Below are positions 1-4,800 of a DNA stretch of 5,634 bases, piece after piece. The notes beneath the pieces are model-generated. The model was not told where the DNA came from and searched no databases. It worked only from the letters and a program-made list of their open reading frames with translations. The DNA lies in the NCBI GenBank assembly GCA_007130355.1, contig SLSQ01000150.1:1-5634 (forward strand), given 5' to 3'. The first letter of the stretch is position 1; every line of letters begins with the position of its first letter. Made by a program: the position numbers and the translations under genes. The DNA comes from Trueperaceae bacterium. Its GTDB lineage: Bacteria; Deinococcota; Deinococci; Deinococcales; Trueperaceae.

Positions 1-423
1 CAGCGCGTGCACGCCGGCGGCGGCGGCCTGCGCCGCGCCGAGCGATTCGGCCGCGACGCCGTCCATCGCCAACGCGTGGGCCGCGCTCAGGACGGCCGCG
101 ACGGCGTCGGCGTCCGGGTGCGAGGCGACGTCCGCGAGGATGCCGTCGCCCTGGCCGCCGCACGGGTGGCCCCAGTCGCCGTCGAACCCTTCGCCACCTT
201 CGCCGGCGATGCAGTTCAGCACGTGGCCGAGGTGGAGGGTGGCTCCGGCGACGTCGTCCGCGCCCATACTGAACTCGGCGTGCTGCCGGGCGGTCGCGAG
301 CTGCTCGTTCAGCGCATCCGACCCCTGCGCCCAGGCGCCTCCGGCGAGGGCGAGCGCCACGGCGCACAGGGTGGACAGGATGATTCGGGTCCGGATCGCG
401 TCCCTAACGGTCGTTCGGGTCAT
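1..423 (-). CDS. Exported Ala-rich helical protein with several His and two Cys, partial (C-terminus off the window)
   Basis: Not a family I can name. The frame starts at an ATG (423-421) behind a strong Shine-Dalgarno (GAGGAGGT, 436-429, 5 bases away) and stays open for 141 codons to the window edge, so the C-terminus is missing. Residues 1-12 are basic, 13-30 are hydrophobic, and AWA-Q at 30-33 looks like a signal peptidase I site, so the protein should be exported. The mature part is Ala-rich and probably mostly helical. His residues stand at 48, 64, 67, 86, 102, 116 and 139, with Cys71 and Cys88 bracketing a Gly-rich loop (about 74-93). The LHLGHVLNC segment (63-71) with its HxxH spacing suggests a small helical bundle holding a metal or heme, or a disulfide between the two Cys. 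There is no CxxCH. It overlaps the upstream cytochrome c gene by 20 bases, so the two are probably co-translated and act together outside the membrane. Gene reality is well supported; function is inference. Confidence 0.8.
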   Translation of the reverse strand, partial: MTRTTVRDAIRTRIILSTLCAVALALAGGAWAQGSDALNEQLATARQHAEFSMGADDVAGATLHLGHVLNCIAGEGGEGFDGDWGHPCGGQGDGILADVASHPDADAVAAVLSAAHALAMDGVAAESLGAAQAAAAGVHAL

Positions 424-967
424 CGGGAACCTCCTCGGGTTCTTCCGCCGCGTCGGTGGCGGGCGGGTCGTCGAGCACGACGCTCGACAGGAACTCGGAA
501 TCGGCGACCAACGGTGCGTCGCCGGGGGGATGACCGTTCTCGCGCACCAGGAAGGCGATCAGGTCGAGGTACGCCTCGTCGCTCAACGATCCGGGCGCGC
601 CGAACGGCATGTTCGACCGCACGAAGGCGTACAGCTCGGACAGCGGCGCGTCGCTCCAACGCCACGGGTCGAGCGGAACGAGCCGGGGCCCGAAATCGCC
701 GCTCAGGTCGGCGCCGTGGCAACCGGCGCACGACGCGGCGAACGTCTCGGCGCCCCGTTCGGCCTGCTCGGCCGTGAAGACGCCGTGCGATGCCGGCGTC
801 GCGTCCGCTCCGGGCGCCTCCTGCGCCCACGCCGCCGCGGCCGTGAGGAGCGCGAGCGCGCACCCTACGGCCCAGGCGCCGAGGCGCAACGCCGCCGGGG
901 ACGGACGATCGGACCCGCCGCGCCCGGCGCGGCGCGTGCGGATGCGGACGGAACGGTCGTGGACCAT
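404..967 (-). CDS. Exported class I (single-heme) cytochrome c
   Basis: A 187-residue electron carrier of the periplasm or outer membrane face. Residues 1-28 are Arg-rich, 29-47 are hydrophobic, and AWA-QE (46-50) is a likely cleavage site; the segment could instead remain as an anchor. The cytochrome domain spans about 63-147: CAGCH at 80-84 is the covalent heme site (His84 proximal ligand), and Met120 in the SNMPFGAPGSLS loop is the expected distal ligand, followed by the usual closing helix YLDLIAFLVRENG (133-145). The loop and last helix resemble the small cytochromes that serve quinoprotein dehydrogenases, but no dehydrogenase is visible here. A Pro/Asp/Glu-rich tail (about 165-187) follows the fold. 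ATG 967-965 is preferred because AAGGGGGT lies 6 bases upstream; in-frame ATGs further up lack such a site. Heme attachment would depend on Ccm proteins like those encoded from 3289 onward. The exact electron partner is unknown. Confidence 0.93.
   Translation of the reverse strand: MVHDRSVRIRTRRAGRGGSDRPSPAALRLGAWAVGCALALLTAAAAWAQEAPGADATPASHGVFTAEQAERGAETFAASCAGCHGADLSGDFGPRLVPLDPWRWSDAPLSELYAFVRSNMPFGAPGSLSDEAYLDLIAFLVRENGHPPGDAPLVADSEFLSSVVLDDPPATDAAEEPEEVPDDPNDR
429..436 (-). promoter_or_regulatory. Strong ribosome binding site inside the cytochrome c gene
   Basis: GAGGAGGT on the minus strand, 5 bases before the ATG at 423-421. It lies within the acidic tail codons of the cytochrome c gene and fixes the start of the overlapping downstream gene, so the second protein can be initiated independently as well as by coupling. 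Confidence 0.75.
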
Positions 968-973
968 GCCGGT

Positions 974-981
974 ACCCCCTT
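974..981 (-). promoter_or_regulatory. Ribosome binding site for the cytochrome c gene
   Basis: AAGGGGGT on the minus strand, 6 bases before the ATG at 967-965. It decides between this start and the in-frame ATG pair further upstream (around 1000), which has no comparable site. Confidence 0.65.
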
Positions 982-1011
982 CGCGAGCGAGTGGGTCCAT
1001 CATGCAGCGCA

Positions 1012-1039
1012 CCGGGCGGCGCCCGGATGAGAGCCGGGC
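1012..1039. repeat. Three-part hairpin element with mutually exclusive stems
   Basis: CCGGGC (1012-1017), GCCCGG (1021-1026) and CCGGGC again (1034-1039). The middle element can pair perfectly with either neighbour, giving a 6-bp stem with a 3-base loop or a 6-bp stem with a 7-base loop. It lies in the gap between the divergent cytochrome c gene and the gene at 1148, just outside the cytochrome ATG. No T-run follows, so it is not a standard terminator. It could be an operator with two direct half-sites or a leader structure; chance is possible in DNA this GC-rich. Confidence 0.45.
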
Positions 1040-1045
1040 GACCGC

Positions 1046-1075
1046 TGGACGCCTCCGGTCGACGCGCGCTACGGT
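1046..1075 (+). promoter_or_regulatory. Possible promoter for the gene at 1148
   Basis: TGGACG (1046-1051) and TACGGT (1070-1075) are separated by 18 bases and match the -35 and -10 consensus at 4/6 and 3/6 positions (TAnnnT). The -10 lies in the 9-mer GCTACGGTG (1068-1076), which recurs at 2492-2500 ahead of ccdA. A weak match; the recurrence is the main support. Confidence 0.3.
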
Positions 1076-1147
1076 GCCCGCACCTCCGCCGCCACGCTCC
1101 TCCTCCGCCGCCCCGCGCCGCTCCAGCCCCGAGATCGGAGTCTCGTC

Positions 1148-1816
1148 GTGCCTCGTTCCCCTACGCGCCACCCCGCCGCCCGGTCCGTCCGGACGTTCCG
1201 CGCCGCCGCGTTCCTGCTCGCCGCCTTCGGGGCGCTCGCCCCGAGCGTGGTCGCGCAGGACGGACCGTCGGCGGTCCGGACCGGCCCGCCGCCGCTCGCC
1301 GCCCCGCTGATCGAGGGCGCCACCCTGACCCTGACCGGACTCGCGGAGGACGAACGCGTCGTGGTGCGCCTGGCGCACGGCGAAGCGACGATGTTCGAGG
1401 AACGCCTCGGGCCGGCGGAGCGCGTCGAGATCGACGCCGTGCTGACGTTGACGCCGACCCTGCGCCGCCCGTGCGACGGCGACGCCCCGTCGGTGCACCT
1501 CGCCCACCGGTCGTGGTACGCCTCCGGCTCCGGTCGTGGCGCCGCCGCGACCTGCCTGCGCAGCGTGCCGGAGGGCGTCCGATCGATCGACCTGACCGCC
1601 TGGCGCTCGGACGGCGCTCCGGTCGTGCTGCCACGCGACGTATGGCTCCCGTTCGTCGCCACCGAGCTTCGTCCGCGCCAGGGCCTGCCGGAGGCGCCGG
1701 ACGACCTGTGGGTCGCCTGGGCGATCGTCGCCACCGATCCGGACCTGCCGCCGCTGCCGGTGCCGGACCACCCCGAACGCCTGCGGAGCGATCTGCGCCT
1801 CGCCCTGCCGCGCTGA
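1148..1816 (+). CDS. Exported protein of unknown function, 222 aa
   Basis: I do not recognise the family. Translation from GTG 1148 is chosen because GGAG (1137-1140) lies 7 bases upstream and because it yields a complete signal peptide: basic residues 3-18, a hydrophobic run 19-35 and a likely VVA-QD cleavage at 34-38. No later start keeps this signal. There are no further membrane segments, so the product should be periplasmic or secreted. The mature part looks beta-rich: alternating hydrophobic stretches at 53-65, 69-76, 91-104 and 145-153 suggest a compact sandwich-like domain. Cys109 and Cys136 flank the segment 110-135 and could form a disulfide. A Trp/Pro-rich C-terminal section (166-210) includes LWVAWAIVATDPDLP (187-201), and no catalytic signature is visible. 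It ends 34 bases from the convergent msrA stop. Its codon usage and composition resemble the neighbouring genes. The gene is well supported, but no function can be assigned. Confidence 0.8.
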   Translation: MPRSPTRHPAARSVRTFRAAAFLLAAFGALAPSVVAQDGPSAVRTGPPPLAAPLIEGATLTLTGLAEDERVVVRLAHGEATMFEERLGPAERVEIDAVLTLTPTLRRPCDGDAPSVHLAHRSWYASGSGRGAAATCLRSVPEGVRSIDLTAWRSDGAPVVLPRDVWLPFVATELRPRQGLPEAPDDLWVAWAIVATDPDLPPLPVPDHPERLRSDLRLALPR

Positions 1817-1850
1817 CCCGTCGCCGAGAGGGGAGCGGCCGAGGTCGGGT

Positions 1851-2399
1851 TCAGGCGTCCGCCAACCGGTCGGCGAAGCGTGCCCGGAACTTCGCCACCT
1901 TCGGCGCGATCACCGCGGCGCAGTACGCGTTGTCGGGGTTGTTCGCGAAGTAGTCCTGGTGGTACGGCTCGGCCGGCCAGAACACGGTGGCGCGCTCGAC
2001 CTCGGTGACGATCGGGGCGCCCCACAGGTCCTGACGTTGCAGGTCGGCCATTTCGTCGCGCGCGATCCGCTCCTGCCCGTCGTCGAGCGCCAGCACGATC
2101 GACCGGTACTGCGGACCGACGTCGTTCCCCTGCCGGTCCTTGGTGGTCGGGTCGTGCAGCGTGAAGAACAGCTGCAGCAACTCGCGGTACGGAAGCTCGT
2201 CGGGGTCGAACTCGACCCGCACCACCTCGGCGTGCCCCGTGGTCCCGCCGCAGACCTGTTCGTACGTAGGATGTTCGACGTGCCCTCCGGCGTAACCGCT
2301 CTCGACCCGGTGCACGCCGCGCACGCCACGAAGGGCGGCGTCCAGGCACCAGAAGCAGCCGCCGCCGAGGATCGCGGTTTCTCGCGTAGGGTCGCTCAT
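1851..2399 (-). CDS. msrA: Peptide-methionine (S)-S-oxide reductase MsrA
   Basis: Repairs oxidised proteins by reducing the S-epimer of methionine sulfoxide, both free and protein-bound, with electrons from thioredoxin. The 182 residues cover the whole single-domain MsrA fold. GCFWC at 14-18 holds the catalytic Cys15 and the Phe-Trp of the methyl pocket. GYAGG (35-39), the Thr-Tyr-Glu-Gln-Val-Cys-Gly-Gly block (45-52), TGHAE (54-58), the HDPTTKDRQGND segment (82-93) and GPQYRS (95-100) are all family hallmarks. FWPAEPYHQDY (140-150) is the typical C-terminal block, and Cys160 in AYCAAVIAPK is placed to be the resolving cysteine. There is no signal peptide, so the enzyme acts in the cytoplasm. 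There is no MsrB domain, and no msrB in the window. ATG 2399 begins right before the ETAILGGGCFWC segment as in other MsrAs; no Shine-Dalgarno is evident, which suits leaderless initiation. It diverges from ccdA. Confidence 0.97.
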   Translation of the reverse strand: MSDPTRETAILGGGCFWCLDAALRGVRGVHRVESGYAGGHVEHPTYEQVCGGTTGHAEVVRVEFDPDELPYRELLQLFFTLHDPTTKDRQGNDVGPQYRSIVLALDDGQERIARDEMADLQRQDLWGAPIVTEVERATVFWPAEPYHQDYFANNPDNAYCAAVIAPKVAKFRARFADRLADA

Positions 2400-2405
2400 G
2401 CCGCC

Positions 2406-2411
2406 ATCGTA
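2406..2411 (-). promoter_or_regulatory. Possible -10 box for a leaderless msrA transcript
   Basis: TACGAT on the minus strand lies 6 bases before the msrA ATG. That spacing would place the transcription start at or next to the A of the ATG, a layout common in Deinococcota. No convincing -35 is seen 16-18 bases upstream. The absence of a Shine-Dalgarno before msrA agrees with this reading. Confidence 0.35.
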
Positions 2412-2473
2412 CGCCCGGGCGCGACGCGAGGACGGTGGGCGCGCCGACGCGCCGTAGGGCGAATGTCCATCGC

Positions 2474-2506
2474 TTGACCGGCCGCCCCGCGGCTACGGTG
2501 GATACT
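2474..2506 (+). promoter_or_regulatory. Possible promoter region for the ccdA-ccm operon
   Basis: TTGACC (2474-2479) is a 5/6 match to a -35 box. Two -10-like hexamers follow: TACGGT (2494-2499) at 14 bases and GATACT (2501-2506) at 21 bases. Neither spacing is ideal, so this is a candidate only. The remaining leader to the GTG at 2585 is about 80 bases, C-rich and G-poor. Confidence 0.3.
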
Positions 2507-2573
2507 CGTTCGCGACGCCCGCGCCCGTCCTCGCCGCCGGGCCCGCCACCGCACCCCCATCGCCGCGCCTTCC

Positions 2574-2577
2574 GGAG
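2574..2577 (+). promoter_or_regulatory. Ribosome binding site deciding the ccdA start
   Basis: GGAG lies 7 bases before GTG 2585. It argues against the earlier in-frame ATG at 2435, which would add 50 Arg/Pro-rich residues not expected in CcdA and would run through the putative promoter. Confidence 0.6.
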
Positions 2578-2584
2578 ACGTGCC

Positions 2585-3292
2585 GTGACCCCCACCTTCG
2601 CCCTCGCCTTCACCGCCGGAATCCTCTCGTTCCTGTCGCCGTGCGTCCTCCCGCTGGTGCCGTCGTACCTCGCCTACGTGGGCGGCAGCGGGGCGCAGAA
2701 GCGCGCGATCCTGCTCCGCAACGCCTCGTTGTTCGTGCTCGGGTTCTCGCTGATCTTCATGGCGTTGGGCGCTTCGGCGTCGGCGCTCGGGTCGCTGCTG
2801 CGCGACAACCGCGAGCTGCTCACCGTGGGCGGCGGAATCCTGGTGATCCTCTTCGGCCTGGTGCTCGTCGGCGTCATCCGCCTGCCGATCCTGATGCGCG
2901 ACACCCGGACCGCCCAGGCGCCCCGCGACGCCTCGACCCCGGTCGGCGCGGTGCTGCTGGGCATGGCGTTCGCGGCCGGCTGGACGCCGTGCATCGGACC
3001 GGTGCTGGGCGGCATCCTGACCCTGGCGGGCGCCAGCGGAACGCTCGGCGAGGGGGTCGGCCTGCTGGCGGTCTACTCGGCCGGCCTGGCGGTGCCGTTC
3101 CTGGCCGCCGCCTTGGCGATCGACCCGTTCCTGCGCGCTTCGCGCCGCATGCGCTCGTGGCTGCCGTGGGTCGAGCGGGCGGCGGGCGGGCTGCTGATCG
3201 TGGCCGGCCTGATGATGGTGACCGGCACCTTCACCGCCCTCAACACCTGGCTGATCCAGTTCACGCCCGAGTGGCTCTGGTCGCGCCTGTGA
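2585..3292 (+). CDS. ccdA: Cytochrome c biogenesis protein CcdA (thiol-disulfide electron transporter)
   Basis: An inner-membrane protein that carries reducing equivalents from cytoplasmic thioredoxin to periplasmic thiol proteins, which in turn keep the apocytochrome CxxCH cysteines reduced for heme attachment. The 235 residues match the compact CcdA form (the membrane core of DsbD without its soluble domains). Six hydrophobic segments are visible, at about 5-32, 42-66, 79-99, 119-147, 155-179 and 197-217. The two redox cysteines are Cys20 in LSPCVLPLVPSYL and Cys136 in GWTPCIGPVLGG, each with the flanking prolines typical of the family, in the first and fourth segments. GTG 2585 is chosen because of GGAG 7 bases before it and because translation then starts directly at the first membrane helix. 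It is the first gene of the ccm operon and shares a GTGA junction with ccmA, so translation is probably coupled. It diverges from msrA. Confidence 0.96.
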   Translation: MTPTFALAFTAGILSFLSPCVLPLVPSYLAYVGGSGAQKRAILLRNASLFVLGFSLIFMALGASASALGSLLRDNRELLTVGGGILVILFGLVLVGVIRLPILMRDTRTAQAPRDASTPVGAVLLGMAFAAGWTPCIGPVLGGILTLAGASGTLGEGVGLLAVYSAGLAVPFLAAALAIDPFLRASRRMRSWLPWVERAAGGLLIVAGLMMVTGTFTALNTWLIQFTPEWLWSRL

Positions 3293-3999
3293 CCGAGGAG
3301 GCGCCCGCGCCCCAGCCGGCGACCGAGGACCCGACCGCGGCCGCGACCGAGCGACCGCTGGCCGTGCGCCTGGAGCGGGTCGCCCGCCGCTTCGGGCGCG
3401 AACAGGTGCTCCGTGGGCTGTCGCTTCGGCTGCCGGCCGGTCGGATCGTGGCCCTGCGGGGCAGCAACGGGAGCGGCAAGACCACCCTCCTGAGGCTGCT
3501 GGCGACGCGCCTGCGGCCGAGCTCCGGGCGCGCCTCGGTGTTCGGGCGCGACCTGGTGCGCGAGGCGGCGGCGGTGCGCCGCGAGGTGGCGTACCTGGCG
3601 GTCCACGGCGGATCGTACGGAACCCTGACCGCTCGCGAGAACCTGCGCCTGGCGTGCGTCCTGACCGGTGCGCCCCAGGACGGGGTCGACGCCGAGCTGG
3701 CGCGGGTCGGCCTGAGCGAGCACGCCGACCGGCCGGTGCGCGTCTTCTCGAGCGGCATGAAGCGCCGGCTCGGCCTGGCGCGGCTGGCGCTGCGCGACGC
3801 GGCGCTGTGGCTGCTCGACGAACCGTACGCCTCGCTCGACGAGGAGGGCCGCGAGCTCGTGGACGACCTGCTGAGCCGCGCCCGCGCGCGGGGCCGGACG
3901 GTGCTGATCGCGTCGCACGAGCCGGAACGGCTGGCCGGACGGATCGACGCGAGCATCACGATCGACCGGGGCGTCCTGCTGCACGGAGCGACCGAGTGA
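3289..3999 (+). CDS. ccmA: Heme exporter ATP-binding protein CcmA
   Basis: The cytoplasmic ATPase of the CcmAB(CD) complex, whose ATP hydrolysis frees heme-loaded CcmE from CcmC/CcmD. The 236 residues make one ABC domain: Walker A GSNGSGKTT (58-66), signature FSSGMKRRLGLARL (153-166), Walker B LWLLDEP (173-179) with Glu178 as the catalytic base, D-loop SLD (182-184) and H-loop His210. The stretch GSNGSGKTTLLRLL closely matches CcmA. Less typical are the Q-loop region, where YLAVHGGSYGTLTARENL has His105 where Gln is expected, and Met-Lys in place of Gln-Gln after the signature Gly. The first 23 or so residues are an acidic Pro/Ala/Thr-rich extension. The GTG at 3289 overlaps the ccdA stop (GTGA) and has no good Shine-Dalgarno, so it is probably coupled. 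GTG 3364 would be an alternative start without the extension. The CcmA assignment rests on the sequence plus the adjoining ccmB and ccmC. Confidence 0.93.
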   Translation: MTEEAPAPQPATEDPTAAATERPLAVRLERVARRFGREQVLRGLSLRLPAGRIVALRGSNGSGKTTLLRLLATRLRPSSGRASVFGRDLVREAAAVRREVAYLAVHGGSYGTLTARENLRLACVLTGAPQDGVDAELARVGLSEHADRPVRVFSSGMKRRLGLARLALRDAALWLLDEPYASLDEEGRELVDDLLSRARARGRTVLIASHEPERLAGRIDASITIDRGVLLHGATE

Positions 4000-4676
4000 C
4001 CGACCTCAAGGCGTTGCTGGCGATCGCGGGGAAGGACTTCCGCAGCGAGGCGCGGAGCCGCGCCGCGACGGTCGCGACCGTCTTCTTCAGCAGCGTCACG
4101 CTGGTGATCCTGGCCTTCGCCCTCGGCCGCGACGCGGAGCTGATGCGGGGCGCCATGCCGGGCGCGCTGTGGGTGGCGCTCGCCTTCTCCGGCGTGATCT
4201 CCGCCGCCCAGAGCTGGCAGGGCGACCTGCAGGAGGGGGCCCTCGACCAACTGCTCACGCTGCCGTTCCCCCGCGCGGCGCTGTTCCTGGGCAAGCTGCT
4301 CGCGAACTGGCTGTCGATGACGCTCCTCGGTGCGCTCCTGCTGCCGGTCGCGGTCGCCTTCTTCGGCGCCGACGTCGCCGCCGCCGCCGTACCGACCCTG
4401 CTCGTCACGATCGCGCTCGGCACCCTCGGGTTCGCCGTGATCGCGACCTTCTACGCGGCGCTGACCGCCAACCTGCAGGCCCGCGAGTCGCTGCTGCCGG
4501 TGCTGATGTTCCCCGTCGTCGTCCCCATCCTGCTGGCGGCGGTGCGCGCCACCGAAGCGGCGGTCGGTTCCGGCGACATCGCCCTGGCACGCTCCTGGAT
4601 AGAGTTGCTGGCAGGATTCGACCTCGTGTACCTGGTGGTCACGAGCGCCATCTTCCACGTGGTGGTCGAGGAGTGA
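3996..4676 (+). CDS. ccmB: Heme exporter membrane protein CcmB
   Basis: The membrane subunit paired with CcmA in the ABC module of cytochrome c maturation. At 226 residues it has the usual CcmB length. The N-terminal KDFRSEARSR stretch (13-22) before the first helix is characteristic and likely contacts the ATPase. About six membrane helices follow, at roughly 24-43, 54-72, 95-123, 128-155, 166-184 and 205-223. The cytoplasmic loop WQGDLQEGALDQLLTLP (74-90), with its acidic residues and Leu-Leu, matches the CcmB coupling region, where many homologues read ERE-x-G-x-LE-x-LLL-x-P. The GTG start overlaps the ccmA stop (GTGA), repeating the junction seen one gene earlier, so CcmA and CcmB are probably made in fixed ratio. 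No frameshift or truncation is seen. The next gene, ccmC, lies 124 bases on. Confidence 0.95.
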   Translation: MTDLKALLAIAGKDFRSEARSRAATVATVFFSSVTLVILAFALGRDAELMRGAMPGALWVALAFSGVISAAQSWQGDLQEGALDQLLTLPFPRAALFLGKLLANWLSMTLLGALLLPVAVAFFGADVAAAAVPTLLVTIALGTLGFAVIATFYAALTANLQARESLLPVLMFPVVVPILLAAVRATEAAVGSGDIALARSWIELLAGFDLVYLVVTSAIFHVVVEE

Positions 4677-4800
4677 CGCGCCTCGGTCCGGCCGTTCCCG
4701 CATGCGCCGCGCGCCGGTGCCGCCCGCCCCGCTCCGTTCCGGAGAGCGCCCGGCGGATCGGACCTGGCGCCCCCCGACCTGGGACGAAGGAGACCCGTTC
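4677..4800 (+). other. ccmB-ccmC gap with G/C-rich hairpin potential
   Basis: This is the only sizeable gap inside an otherwise overlapping operon. CCGCC (4720-4724) can pair with GGCGG (4752-4756) around an inner stem, CGCTCCG (4730-4736) with CG (4740-4741) plus GAGCG (4744-4748), with a TTC loop and a 2-base bulge. No T-run follows and no clear promoter was found. It may be a processing or stability element, or simply a G/C-rich spacer. ATG 4702 is in frame with ccmC but lacks a ribosome binding site. Confidence 0.4.
4787..4792 (+). promoter_or_regulatory. Ribosome binding site for ccmC
   Basis: AAGGAG, 8 bases before ATG 4801. It is a clean match that selects this start over the in-frame ATG at 4702 and makes ccmC translation independent of ccmB. 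Confidence 0.75.

Noticed and set aside
140..1030. Long plus-strand frames over the cytochrome c region
   Set aside because: The minus strand carries a complete cytochrome c with signal peptide and heme motif and a second signal-peptide gene; the plus frames are their antisense shadows.
968..1771. Extended N-terminus of the cytochrome c frame up to 1771
   Set aside because: The added residues are low-complexity and run antisense through the exported protein gene. A ribosome site and signal peptide fix the start at 967.
1817..1850. Shared terminator between the convergent exported protein gene and msrA
   Set aside because: Only short, imperfect inverted repeats (such as GCCG with CGGC) and no T-run on either strand; I cannot support a terminator.
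2464..2469. TGGACA on the minus strand as the -35 of an msrA promoter
   Set aside because: It is a 5/6 match, but no -10-like hexamer lies 15-19 bases downstream. It is also far from the msrA start.
2435..2584. Earlier ATG start for ccdA adding 50 residues
   Set aside because: The extra sequence is Arg/Pro-rich, unlike any CcdA N-terminus, and GGAG 7 bases before GTG 2585 gives a start right at the first membrane helix.
1069..2613. A 514-codon minus-strand frame covering msrA and the exported protein gene
   Set aside because: It overlaps msrA in another frame and runs through both intergenic regions. The product is Arg-rich and shows no domain.
4702..4800. Earlier ATG start for ccmC adding 33 residues
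   Set aside because: There is no ribosome site before 4702, while AAGGAG stands 8 bases before ATG 4801. The extra residues are Pro/Arg-rich.
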